Positions 7,998 to 16,625 of a stretch of DNA of 64,000 bases are shown here, in pieces. The DNA is from an uncultured Ruminococcus sp. (GTDB lineage: Bacteria; Bacillota; Clostridia; Oscillospirales; Acutalibacteraceae). A program made the position numbers and the translations under genes. The stretch is taken from assembly GCA_902802105.1 (NCBI GenBank), contig CADCKR010000001.1, forward strand, positions 1-64,000, read 5' to 3'. Numbering within the stretch: position 1 is the stretch's first letter; every line of letters starts with the position of its first letter. The notes under the pieces were generated by a model that did not search any database, was not told the origin of the DNA, and saw nothing but the letters and a program-made list of their open reading frames with translations.

Positions 7998-9361
7998 TTT
8001 TCAGCCTCCTTTTCCTGTCGTTCTTTTTCGGCTCTTTCCTTCAGAGCATTCTCGCGCTTAGCCTGTTCAGCCGAAAGATACCTGCGAAGCATCTGCTTCC
8101 CAAGCTTGTTTGTCTGAACCAGCGGTCTGTGCGCAGGACAGACATAGGAGCAGCAGCCGCACTCCATGCACAGGTCTACTCCCAATCTTTCAAGGGCGGC
8201 GCCGTCCTCAAGCTTGTACGCCCTTGCTATCGACCTCGGATCAAGCCGGAACGGACAGTGGGCGGCACAGGCGCCGCAGGATATGCAGGCCGTTATCTTA
8301 GGCGGCGCGGCTTCCTTTTTATCCATAAAAATGACCGCATTCGTATTCTTTAATATCGGCTCGTCCATTGACGGCACTGTAATACCCATCATAGGGCCGC
8401 CGTAGAGCACCTTTGCAGGCTCGCATTTAAGTCCTCCCGCTGCCTTGGCTACATCTATTATGGACATTCCTATAGGTGCTATAACATTCTTGGGTTCCTT
8501 CACGGCAGAGCCGTCAACGGTTATGCACTTTTCTACCAAGGGCATACCCGTTTCCATATATTCGGCAATAAACGCAAGCGTTGTCACGTTGACAACGATA
8601 ACACCTGCATCAAGCGGCAGTCCGCCTCTTGGTATCAGCCTGTGAACGGTATTATATATGAGCACCTTCTCTCCTCCCTGAGGATATACCGAAGGCAGTA
8701 CGTGTATCTCTACACCTTCTGTTTCGTCTGCAAGGCTCTGCATTATCCTCACAGCTTCTGTCTTATTGCTCTCAATGCCTATGATAAAGCGCCTGATGCC
8801 CATGTATTTTTTCAGCAGCTCAATACCCTTGAAAACATAGCTGCCTTTTTCGACCATCGTTCTTGTGTCCGATGTGATATAAGGCTCGCATTCGGCGGCA
8901 TTTATTATTACCGCTTCAACACGTTCAAGGTCGTGGACATTCAGCTTAACAAAGCTCGGAAATCCCGCGCCGCCAAGTCCGACAACGCCGCTTTCCTTGA
9001 CTGCCTTTACAAAGCTGTCAAAATCCTTTACCTCAGGTACTGAAAGCTTTTCGTACTTCTCCTGCTTTCCGTCAGAATCTATTATCACGCAGGGCACCCT
9101 GACGCCGGAAGAAGTCATGATCTCATCTATCTTCCGCACCGTTCCTGATACGCTTGAATGTATATTTGACGAAACAAAGCCGTCAGCTTCACCAATGAGC
9201 TGACCGACCTTCACTGTATCGCCTTTGCTCACTGTAACTCTTGCATATTTTCCGATATGCATTGACATCGGTATCGTCACTGCTGCGGGTACGCCAAGCC
9301 TTACAGACTGACACTGTGCAGTGTTTTTTCTGTGGGGTACCCTGATACCACCCATTCTCAT
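7994..9361 (-). CDS. rnfC: Rnf complex subunit C, NADH-binding iron-sulfur subunit
   Basis: The 455-residue peripheral subunit carries NADH/FMN-binding and Fe-S domains. The N-terminus (GGIRVPHRKNT) is the family signature. A Gly-rich loop (GLGGAGFPSFVK) lies near residue 140. Two 4Fe-4S motifs, CISCGACAAHCP and CMECGCCSYVCP, lie near residues 367-420, and the C-terminus is a charged coil. I place the start at ATG 9361, where AAGGAGAG is 6 nt upstream; a longer open frame to 9460 lacks such a site and would add non-family sequence. It is the first gene of rnfCDGEAB. A promoter at 9469-9497 and a terminator-like hairpin at 9378-9410 precede it. Confidence 0.95.
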   Translation of the reverse strand: MRMGGIRVPHRKNTAQCQSVRLGVPAAVTIPMSMHIGKYARVTVSKGDTVKVGQLIGEADGFVSSNIHSSVSGTVRKIDEIMTSSGVRVPCVIIDSDGKQEKYEKLSVPEVKDFDSFVKAVKESGVVGLGGAGFPSFVKLNVHDLERVEAVIINAAECEPYITSDTRTMVEKGSYVFKGIELLKKYMGIRRFIIGIESNKTEAVRIMQSLADETEGVEIHVLPSVYPQGGEKVLIYNTVHRLIPRGGLPLDAGVIVVNVTTLAFIAEYMETGMPLVEKCITVDGSAVKEPKNVIAPIGMSIIDVAKAAGGLKCEPAKVLYGGPMMGITVPSMDEPILKNTNAVIFMDKKEAAPPKITACISCGACAAHCPFRLDPRSIARAYKLEDGAALERLGVDLCMECGCCSYVCPAHRPLVQTNKLGKQMLRRYLSAEQAKRENALKERAEKERQEKEAEK

Positions 9362-9377
9362 AAACTCTCTCCTTATC

Positions 9378-9410
9378 CAAAAAGCCGGACATAGATCAGT
9401 TTCCGGCTTC
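9378..9410 (-). promoter_or_regulatory. Terminator-like hairpin in the rnfC leader (possible attenuator)
   Basis: On the minus strand, AAGCCGGA (8 bp) pairs perfectly with TCCGGCTT across a 12-nt loop and is followed by a T5 run, ending just upstream of the rnfC ribosome binding site. It lies downstream of the predicted promoter, so it could stop the transcript before the operon. Confidence 0.5.
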
Positions 9411-9468
9411 TTCGGCAGCCACTCCGCCGGTACTGCTTCGGCAAAATCCGACAGACACATACAGATTT

Positions 9469-9497
9469 ATTATACAACATTCTCCGACAATAACCAA
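9469..9497 (-). promoter_or_regulatory. Predicted sigma-A promoter of the rnf operon
   Basis: TTGGTT (-35, 9492-9497) and TATAAT (-10, 9469-9474) are separated by 17 bp, giving a leader of about 100 nt before rnfC. Confidence 0.65.
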
Positions 9498-9977
9498 GTA
9501 GCATAACCTACTATTTTTAAGGAAATTTTTATCTATATTTTTTATTATCAGCAAAGTAAGGATAACTCTTCCGTAAAAGGCAAGATCTGACAATGCTCCG
9601 ATCTTACCGGAAAACTCTGATGAATCACCCCGGAACCTGTCTGAGCTCTGTGTGCACACAGCTTTTGCCTATAGCTGCAACTTTTCCTTGTTCACGCTGA
9701 ATCACTGCTGTAAAAGCGCCGCACTATCATCATATTCCGATATCCGCGGAGATTGACAAAAACAAGCATGACCTGCCGCCCAAAAGCTCGTACAGCAGGT
9801 CATGCTTTTGTTTTTCAGAGAATTATATGCGCCCAAAACGCCCCTATGTGCCTTTTGCACAATTTTCGATAACAAAATTCATCGTTTATAACAAAGAACT
9901 ATAATCCTCTGATAATTGACTTTAACAATTTAAAGTATTATAATAGATAAATGATTTTACATAATGGCAGACCATTC
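9498..9977. other. 480-bp gene-free region between the rnf promoter and the amidohydrolase
   Basis: Apart from the terminator at 9758-9815 I see no supported gene. The region is AT-rich near 9500-9550 and 9850-9960. Short open frames here lack ribosome binding sites. Confidence 0.5.
9758..9815. terminator. Bidirectional terminator downstream of the amidohydrolase
   Basis: The arms AAAAACAAGCATGACCTGC and GCAGGTCATGCTTTTG form a near-perfect stem around an 18-nt loop, with A-runs before and T-runs after, so it can work on both strands. It lies 163 bp 3' of the amidohydrolase gene. Confidence 0.8.
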
Positions 9978-10817
9978 TTACCGCAGACTGCCCAGCAGCC
10001 TGTCTGCATTGCCGGAAAGGATAAGCTCCTTTTCCTCGCTGCTTATGCCTGACAGTGCTCTGAAATGCTCAATAGTCTGTTTCTGATCGTTCCACGGACT
10101 GTCGGTCGCAAATAATATTTTATCAGCGCCGTGAGCTTTGATAACATCGACCACATCGCTGTCGTCGGTTTCACAGAAGCTCATTATCTCCTTGAACGAA
10201 CAGCTTATATCAATGTAGCATTCTGTTCCGACCAGATATTTCATAACATCCTCGTGGACGAACATTCCGCCAAGATGAGCGAATACCATAAAAGGCTTTT
10301 TAGCTCCGGTCTCTTCAAATACCCTGTCCATCACGGTTCTCGCCTTTTGCGGCGTACAGTGTATCACGTCAAATGCAGGATCAACTCCCGCATGGGTAAC
10401 TACCAGAAGTCCGAGCCTTGCGCACTCGCTTATTATTCTGACATAACGCTCATCATCAATGAATGTGCCTGTATAATCCGGGTGTATCTTTATTCCGATG
10501 AAACCGTTTTCCTTCAGGTAACCAAGCTTTGCTCCTGCATCCTCATCATCGGGATGTATACCTCCGAATGATACAAGCTGCGGATATGTTCTGTTTATCT
10601 CCATAGCAAAACGATTGATAGTATCGAACTGACCCTTTCTCGTAGCTACGGGAAGTATCACCGATCTTTCAATGCCGCTCTTTTCCATACTTCTCAGCAG
10701 TCCGCTTACGGTACCGTCCGAATATGCGTGTACAACATCGTTGCTGTTCAGCAGAGCCGTCATGGTTCTTTCGGCTATCTTATCGGGATAAACGTGTGTA
10801 TGAAAATCTGTTATCAT
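9978..10817 (-). CDS. Amidohydrolase-family TIM-barrel protein (COG2159-like)
   Basis: This 279-residue metal-dependent hydrolase or decarboxylase has the HxH metal motif at the N-terminus (DFHTHVYP), further metal-ligand histidines in VVTHAGVD and FAHLGG, and the catalytic Asp in FATDSPW. ATG 10817 is chosen because GAGGTGG is 5 nt upstream; a GTG at 10826 would overlap that site. The family (Amidohydro_2) includes hydrolases and non-oxidative aromatic decarboxylases, so the substrate is open. The gene is divergent from the sodium symporter with about 140 bp between them, which allows shared regulation with the aryl-acid cluster. Any functional link is inference. Confidence 0.8.
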   Translation of the reverse strand: MITDFHTHVYPDKIAERTMTALLNSNDVVHAYSDGTVSGLLRSMEKSGIERSVILPVATRKGQFDTINRFAMEINRTYPQLVSFGGIHPDDEDAGAKLGYLKENGFIGIKIHPDYTGTFIDDERYVRIISECARLGLLVVTHAGVDPAFDVIHCTPQKARTVMDRVFEETGAKKPFMVFAHLGGMFVHEDVMKYLVGTECYIDISCSFKEIMSFCETDDSDVVDVIKAHGADKILFATDSPWNDQKQTIEHFRALSGISSEEKELILSGNADRLLGSLR

Positions 10818-10877
10818 TTCTGCCACCTCATTAACTTTTGCCTCACATAATATATGCTATATATTGTTATCTGCTTT

Positions 10878-10906
10878 TTGGCAATACAGAATATAGCACA
10901 TATTAT
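10878..10906 (+). promoter_or_regulatory. Predicted promoter for the symporter gene
   Basis: TTGGCA (10878-10883), a 17-bp spacer and TATTAT (10901-10906). The symporter start lies about 50 nt downstream. Confidence 0.65.
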
Positions 10907-10956
10907 TGAAATAATATTTCCATAAAGGAATAAAAACAAAGGAGACAAAATAAAAA

Positions 10957-12639
10957 ATGGATATGTTCATCAAAATCATGTTCCTTGTCGTTTTCTTTGC
11001 GGTAATGATCGGAGTAGGTATCTACTGCCGCAAACAGGCGACAAACGTCAACGGCTTTGTACTGGGAAACCGTTCTGTCGGGCCGTGGCTCACAGCCTTC
11101 GCATTTGGCACCTCATACTTTTCGGCAGTAATTTTCGTAGGCTATGCAGGTCAGTTCGGATGGAGATTCGGTCTTGCTTCCACATGGATCGGTCTCGGAA
11201 ACGCCTTTATCGGCTCACTTCTTGCCTGGAACATTCTGGGCAGGCGCACCCGTGTTATGACACAGCACCTCGACTCGGCCACAATGCCGGATTTCTTTGC
11301 AAAGAGATATGACTCAAAGGCTCTTAAAATAGCAGCCTCTGTCATCATCTTCCTTTTCCTCATCCCCTATACGGCATCTCTCTACAACGGCCTTTCAAGA
11401 CTTTTTGAAATGGCGTTCGGCATTCCGTATACCTACTGCGTTATCGCAATGGCAGTGCTTACGGGCATTTACGTTGTACTCGGCGGCTATATGGCTACAG
11501 CTATCAATGACTTTATCCAGGGAATAATCATGCTTGCGGGCATCGTTGCAGTCATAGTCGCAGTAATGCAGCAAAACGGCGGTCTTATGGAAAGTATCGC
11601 AAAGCTTTCTCAGGAGAGCACCCAAACGGATGCCGGCACACAGTTCAACGGTGTGTTCACCTCCTTCTTCGGCCCTGATATTTTCGCACTTATAGGCGTT
11701 GTGATCCTTACATCTCTCGGCACCTGGGGACTTCCTCAGATGGTACAGAAGTTCTATGCCATCAAGTCCGAAAAATCCATCAGCACAGGTACTATCGTAT
11801 CGACCATTTTTGCCATCATCGTAGCAGGCGGCTGCTACTTCCTCGGCGGCTTCGGACGTCTTTTCGGTACGGCAGACCCTGCAACAGGCAAACCCGTAGG
11901 CGGCTACGACTCGGTTATCCCTGAGATGCTCAAAAATCTTTCACCGCTGCTCATCGGCATTGTTGTAGTTCTGGTGCTTTCCGCATCAATGAGCACACTT
12001 TCAAGCCTTGTGCTCACATCAAGCTCAGTGCTTACAATCGACTTTATTGACCCCGTATTCTGCAAGAAAAAAGCTATGGAGGAGAAGAAAAAGGTTCTCT
12101 GGATGCGTATATTTATCGTATTCTTCATTGCAGTTTCCGCAGTTATCGCTATTGTTCAGGCAAATTCGCCTGTACTCTTCATCTCGCAGATGATGGGCGT
12201 GTCATGGGGCGCACTTGCCGGCGCATTCCTTGCTCCGTTTATGTACGGACTCTATATGAAGCGTGTGCCAAAGGCTGCCGTCTGGATAAACTTCGTACTC
12301 GGAATAGGCATCTCACTTGCTTCATTCGTATGCAACATGGCAAACGTCAAGTTTGACAATGCTGTGCTTGAATACTTCAAGTCACCGATAAACGCCGGTA
12401 TGCTTGCAATGCTGCTCGGTATCGTGATAACTCCCATAATAACTCTTATAGCTCCTGCAAAGGACAAGGAAAGAGTAAACGCAATATTCTCCTGCTACAG
12501 CAAGAAGGTAACTGTATCATCCAAAAAGGCCATAATTGAGGATGAGCCTGTTGATGAGACCACCGAAGCTGCTGTAACGACCGCAAAGACTGCAAAATCA
12601 GCAAAAAGCACCTCCAGAAAGAAAAGCAAAAAGAAATGA
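10957..12639 (+). CDS. Sodium:solute symporter (SSS family)
   Basis: The 560-residue transporter has about 13 hydrophobic segments. The N-terminal half has the SSS/LeuT-fold signatures FGTSYFSAVIFVGYAGQFGW and, farther along, GGYMATAINDFIQG, a variant of the family motif for the Na+/substrate region. The C-terminal 50 residues are a hydrophilic tail ending in repeated Lys/Ser/Thr/Ala. It starts 11-12 nt after AAAGGAG. It is followed 50 bp later by a phenylacetate-CoA ligase gene on the same strand, so the likely cargo is an aromatic or short organic acid used by that cluster. The cargo is inferred; sequence alone gives only 'SSS family', whose members also carry proline, pantothenate or sugars. 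Confidence 0.88.
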   Translation: MDMFIKIMFLVVFFAVMIGVGIYCRKQATNVNGFVLGNRSVGPWLTAFAFGTSYFSAVIFVGYAGQFGWRFGLASTWIGLGNAFIGSLLAWNILGRRTRVMTQHLDSATMPDFFAKRYDSKALKIAASVIIFLFLIPYTASLYNGLSRLFEMAFGIPYTYCVIAMAVLTGIYVVLGGYMATAINDFIQGIIMLAGIVAVIVAVMQQNGGLMESIAKLSQESTQTDAGTQFNGVFTSFFGPDIFALIGVVILTSLGTWGLPQMVQKFYAIKSEKSISTGTIVSTIFAIIVAGGCYFLGGFGRLFGTADPATGKPVGGYDSVIPEMLKNLSPLLIGIVVVLVLSASMSTLSSLVLTSSSVLTIDFIDPVFCKKKAMEEKKKVLWMRIFIVFFIAVSAVIAIVQANSPVLFISQMMGVSWGALAGAFLAPFMYGLYMKRVPKAAVWINFVLGIGISLASFVCNMANVKFDNAVLEYFKSPINAGMLAMLLGIVITPIITLIAPAKDKERVNAIFSCYSKKVTVSSKKAIIEDEPVDETTEAAVTTAKTAKSAKSTSRKKSKKK

Positions 12640-12689
12640 TCCTCCCGCTTTTTTGAAGCAAAAAATATTAAAAAAGGAAATGATGAAAA

Positions 12690-13991
12690 ATGATGTTTCA
12701 GAAAGACATTGAAACTCTTCCGAGACAAGAGATCGAAGCACTTCAGTTGGAACGACTAAAAGAGACCGTCAAGTACTGCTATGACAATGTTCCGCTCTAT
12801 CACAAGAGACTGACAGACGCGGGTGTAGGCGACGGCTCAAAGATCAAGGTGCTCTCCGACATCCAGTACATCCCGTTCACCACGAAGGACGACTTCCGCG
12901 ACAACTATCCCTTTGGCATGATGGCTGCTCCAATGAAGGATATCGTCCGTATACACGCTTCATCAGGAACGACCGGAAAGCCCACTGTAGGTGTTTATAC
13001 AAAGGATGATATCCGCATCTGGGCTGATCTTGTTTCACGTGTGGCAATGGCCGGCGGCGTTACTTCTGACGATATCATTCAGATCAGCTTCGGCTACGGA
13101 CTTTTTACAGGCGCTCTCGGACTTCACTACGGCATGGAAAACATCGGCGCCTGTGTTATCCCCGCTTCATCCGGCAATACCGAAAAGCAGCTCATGATGC
13201 TCCGTGACTACGGCGTTACAGGTATTGTTGCTACTCCGTCCTATGCGCTCTACCTCTCTGAGGCTGCAAAGGAAGCAGGATATCCCCTTTCGGATTACAA
13301 GCTGCGCCTTGGCATTCTCGGCTCAGAGCCCTGCACACCGGCTATGCGCGCACAGATAGAAGCAAACTTCAATATCCGTGTTTCTGATAACTACGGCATG
13401 ACAGAGCTTGGCGGCCCCGGTGTTTCCGGCGACTGTGAAGCACGTGACGGTATGCACTTTGCAGAGGATCACTTCCTCCCTGAGATCATCGACCACGATA
13501 CAGGCGCACGTCTTGGCGAAGGTCAGGTCGGCGAGCTTGTAATAACAACTCTTACACGCCGCGGTATGCCTGTTCTCAGATACAGGACAAAGGATATCAC
13601 CAAGATCACCTATGAGCCGTGTCCCTGCGGGCGCACCCATGCGCGTATGGCAAAAACAATGGGAAGAACAGACGATATGCTCATAATCAAGGGCGTAAAC
13701 GTATTCCCGACACAGATAGAAAACATTCTCATAAACATTAAGGACATTGCTCCTCATTATATGCTTGTCGTCACCCGTGAGCATTTCAGAGACAGCCTTG
13801 AGATCAAGGTCGAGCTTACCAATGCAGAGCTTCTTGACAATTACCAGCGTCTTACCGAGCTCAAGCAGCACATCGAGGCCAAGATGCAGTCGATACTCGG
13901 CCTGCGCACCAAGGTAACTCTTGTTCCGCCCAAGACGATCGAACGCTTCCAGGGCAAAGCAAAGCGCATCGTAGATCTCCGCAATCAGTAA
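12690..13991 (+). CDS. paaK: Phenylacetate-CoA ligase family protein (first paralogue)
   Basis: This 433-residue AMP-forming aryl-CoA ligase activates an arylacetate with ATP and CoA, or runs in reverse. The phosphate-binding loop SSGTTGKP lies near residue 90, with a YGMTELGGPG adenylate motif near 235. The C-terminal small domain carries the LRYRTKD hinge, a CPCGRTHAR cysteine pair and KAKRIVD at the end. ATG 12690 has AAGGA about 11 nt upstream. Family length is about 430. It follows the symporter and precedes iorAB. A second paralogue lies after iorAB, and the two clearly differ along their length, suggesting different substrates (for example indole versus phenyl side chains). Confidence 0.92.
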   Translation: MMFQKDIETLPRQEIEALQLERLKETVKYCYDNVPLYHKRLTDAGVGDGSKIKVLSDIQYIPFTTKDDFRDNYPFGMMAAPMKDIVRIHASSGTTGKPTVGVYTKDDIRIWADLVSRVAMAGGVTSDDIIQISFGYGLFTGALGLHYGMENIGACVIPASSGNTEKQLMMLRDYGVTGIVATPSYALYLSEAAKEAGYPLSDYKLRLGILGSEPCTPAMRAQIEANFNIRVSDNYGMTELGGPGVSGDCEARDGMHFAEDHFLPEIIDHDTGARLGEGQVGELVITTLTRRGMPVLRYRTKDITKITYEPCPCGRTHARMAKTMGRTDDMLIIKGVNVFPTQIENILINIKDIAPHYMLVVTREHFRDSLEIKVELTNAELLDNYQRLTELKQHIEAKMQSILGLRTKVTLVPPKTIERFQGKAKRIVDLRNQ

Positions 13992-14010
13992 TTATCGTGG
14001 CTTTGCCTGC

Positions 14011-14100
14011 ATCGGGGCTTTGCCCCAAACCCCATCAGGGGCTGCTCGCCCCCTGAACCCCTCGCCAGGGACGCAGTCCCTGGACCCGTCTTTAAGGGTA
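14011..14100. repeat. GC-rich triple-hairpin intergenic repeat between paaK and iorA
   Basis: Three back-to-back palindromes are visible: GGGGCTTTGCCCC, CAGGGGCTGCTCGCCCCCTG and CCAGGGACGCAGTCCCTGG. The block lies 20 bp after the first paaK and is richer in G+C than its surroundings. It probably folds into RNA hairpins that could uncouple paaK from iorAB expression. Confidence 0.7.
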
Positions 14101-14268
14101 CTTATCTGACTGTCCGCATTCAAAAAACTCCGGCAGGTAAACAGAGCTTCTGCGTATACGTAAAAGTGCCGCAGAAGAATGTCAGTCAGCGTAACAGAAT
14201 AAGCCGCCCGCAAGCGGTAAGATACCATATATATCGGTAAAAAATCCCAAACACAAGGTGGTAAGAAA

Positions 14269-16008
14269 ATGAAAGAATTATTGATCGGTAACGCAGCACT
14301 TGCCCGCGGTCTTTATGAAGCAGGCTGCTCCGTTATTTCAAGCTACCCCGGCACTCCGAGTACGGAGATCACCGAGGAATTCGCAAAATTCAATGACGCC
14401 TACTGCGAGTGGGCGCCAAACGAAAAGGTCGCAGCAGAAGCCGCTTTCGGCGCTTCTCTCAGAGGAAAAAGGGCTGCCTGCTGTATGAAGCACGTTGGCC
14501 TTAACGTAGCGGCAGACCCGCTTTTCACTATGTCCTACACAGGAGTAAACGCAGGTCTTGTTATATGCGTTGCAGACGACCCCGGAATGCACTCATCACA
14601 GAATGAGCAGGATTCACGTCACTATGCTGTCGCTGCAAAGGTACCGATGCTTGAACCCTCTGACTCTCAGGAGGCTCTCGACTTCGCAAAGATCGCTTTC
14701 GATATATCAGAGCAGTTCGATACTCCTGTTTTCATAAAGATGTGCACCCGTGTCGCTCACTCACAGAGCATCGTCGAAAAGGGCGAAAGGACCGAGGTAA
14801 CAAAAGAATATGTAAAGAATCCCCGCAAGTATATAATGGCTCCCGCAAACGCTATCGCACGCCATCCCTTCGTTGAGGAAAGGACAGCAAAGCTCACGGA
14901 ATATGCAGAGACCTCACCCGTCAACCGCATTGAAGAAGGCAATGGCAGCTATGACTTCGGCATTATCACATCATCGACCTCCTATCAGTATGTCAAGGAG
15001 GTATTCGGTGACAGCGTGACAGTGCTCAAGCTCGGCATGGTCAATCCTCTCCCTGTTAAGCTTATAAAAGACTTCGCCGCAAAGGTCGGCAAGGTCTATG
15101 TTATAGAAGAGCTCGACCCGATCATAGAAAACTTCTGCAAGACGATCGGCGTTGATGTTGTCGGCAAGGATAAGTTCTCTATCCTCGGCGAATTCTCACA
15201 GAAGACTATCGCTAAAGCCTTCGGCATTGAGGACAAGGAAAATGTAACGCTTGAAACCGATATCCCCGTAAGGCCTCCCATGATGTGCGCAGGCTGCCCG
15301 CACCGCGGTATGTACTACGTTCTTGCAAAGAACAAGATCACCGTATTAGGCGATATCGGCTGCTATACTCTCGGCTCTATGCCTCCGCTCAATGCGCTCG
15401 ACATGACGCTCTGCATGGGCGCGTCCGTTTCAGGCATTCACGGCTACAACAAGGCAGGCGGCAGCGAAACCGAAAACAAGACAGTCTGTGTTATCGGTGA
15501 CTCGACCTTTATGCATTCCGGCGTTACAGGTCTTATCAATATTGCATACAATCAGTCAAATTCGACCGTTATAATACTCGATAACTCCATCACAGGCATG
15601 ACAGGCCACCAGCAGAACCCGACAACAGGCTATAACATCAAGGGTGACCCTGCCGGCAAGGTAGACCTTGAAGCCCTCTGCCATTCTGTAGGCATCAGAT
15701 CGGTAAGAGTTGTTGACCCGTACAACCTTGAAGAATGCGAAAGAGTTGTAAAAGAGGAGCTTGCAAAGAATGAGCCTTCTGTCATCATCTCACGCAGACC
15801 CTGTGTTCTGCTCAAATATGTCAAGCCCAAAAAGCCGCTTCATGTCAATAAAGACAAGTGCAGAGGCTGCAAGCGCTGCATGAAGTTCGGCTGTCCGGCA
15901 ATATCCTTCAGAGACGGTCACGCAGTAGTTGACAATACGCTTTGCATCGGCTGCGGCGTCTGTGCGGGTCTTTGTCCGTTTGATGCATTTGAAAGTGAGG
16001 GTGAGTAA
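14269..16008 (+). CDS. iorA: Indolepyruvate ferredoxin oxidoreductase, alpha subunit
   Basis: This 579-residue TPP enzyme subunit oxidatively decarboxylates aryl pyruvates to aryl-acetyl-CoA with ferredoxin, and is reversible in principle. The N-terminal pyrimidine domain has SSYPGTPSTEITEEF. The TPP-binding domain has MCAGCPHRGM and GDIGCYTLGSMPP, with GDSTF and NSITGMTGHQ binding Mg and pyrophosphate. The C-terminus (about 520-579) carries two 4Fe-4S motifs, CRGCKRCMKFGCP and CIGCGVCAGLCP. AAGGTGG precedes the start. iorB follows after one nucleotide. It lies between two paaK paralogues, as in known aryl-acid clusters. Confidence 0.95.
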   Translation: MKELLIGNAALARGLYEAGCSVISSYPGTPSTEITEEFAKFNDAYCEWAPNEKVAAEAAFGASLRGKRAACCMKHVGLNVAADPLFTMSYTGVNAGLVICVADDPGMHSSQNEQDSRHYAVAAKVPMLEPSDSQEALDFAKIAFDISEQFDTPVFIKMCTRVAHSQSIVEKGERTEVTKEYVKNPRKYIMAPANAIARHPFVEERTAKLTEYAETSPVNRIEEGNGSYDFGIITSSTSYQYVKEVFGDSVTVLKLGMVNPLPVKLIKDFAAKVGKVYVIEELDPIIENFCKTIGVDVVGKDKFSILGEFSQKTIAKAFGIEDKENVTLETDIPVRPPMMCAGCPHRGMYYVLAKNKITVLGDIGCYTLGSMPPLNALDMTLCMGASVSGIHGYNKAGGSETENKTVCVIGDSTFMHSGVTGLINIAYNQSNSTVIILDNSITGMTGHQQNPTTGYNIKGDPAGKVDLEALCHSVGIRSVRVVDPYNLEECERVVKEELAKNEPSVIISRRPCVLLKYVKPKKPLHVNKDKCRGCKRCMKFGCPAISFRDGHAVVDNTLCIGCGVCAGLCPFDAFESEGE

Positions 16009-16009
16009 T

Positions 16010-16582
16010 ATGGCAACAAAAAATATTATGATCGTCGGCGTAGGCGGCCAGGGCTCTCTGCTTGCTTCCAAGCTTCTTGGCAGACTTCTCGTTGACGAAG
16101 GCTACGACGTTAAAGTAAGCGAAGTACACGGCATGAGCCAGAGAGGCGGTTCGGTCGTTACCTATGTAAGATTCGGCGAGAAGGTCTATTCACCCATAAT
16201 CGACGAGGGTGAGGCAGACTTCATCGTAAGCTTTGAAAAGATCGAGGCTGCAAGGTACATCAAAGATCTCAGAAAAGGCGGCACAGTGATCGTCAACACA
16301 CAGCAGATCGACCCCATGCCCGTTATCATCGGCAATGCTGTATATCCCGCAGACGTACTTGACGAAATGAAGTCAAAGGGCGTAAACGTAGATGCAATAG
16401 ATGCGCTTTCTCTTGCTTCTCAGGCAGGCTCAGCCAAGGCCTGCAACATTGTACTTATGGGCAGACTTGCAAAGTACTTTGATATCCCCTACGACAAGTG
16501 GGAGACTGCTATCGCCAAGATAGTAAAGCCGGCCTTCATTGAGATCAACAAGAAAGCCTTCGATCTTGGCTACAACAATTAA
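16010..16582 (+). CDS. iorB: Indolepyruvate ferredoxin oxidoreductase, beta subunit
   Basis: The 190-residue small subunit (gamma-domain type of 2-oxoacid oxidoreductases) contributes CoA and substrate interactions. It starts MATKNIMIVGVGGQGSLLAS and continues with VHGMSQRGGSVVTYVRFG, both diagnostic for IorB. ATG 16010 begins one nucleotide after the iorA stop (TAATATG), with GAGGGTGAG in the iorA end as binding site, so the two subunits are translationally coupled. The reading frame is open farther upstream inside iorA, but the family start is clear. Confidence 0.95.
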   Translation: MATKNIMIVGVGGQGSLLASKLLGRLLVDEGYDVKVSEVHGMSQRGGSVVTYVRFGEKVYSPIIDEGEADFIVSFEKIEAARYIKDLRKGGTVIVNTQQIDPMPVIIGNAVYPADVLDEMKSKGVNVDAIDALSLASQAGSAKACNIVLMGRLAKYFDIPYDKWETAIAKIVKPAFIEINKKAFDLGYNN

Positions 16583-16625
16583 AGCACGATAAGAAAAAAG
16601 GAAAACAATTTAAGGAAAGAATGTG

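Noticed and set aside
9396..9659. Minus-strand ORF of 87 codons overlapping the rnf promoter
   Set aside because: It crosses the promoter and leader hairpin, has no ribosome site and no family features.
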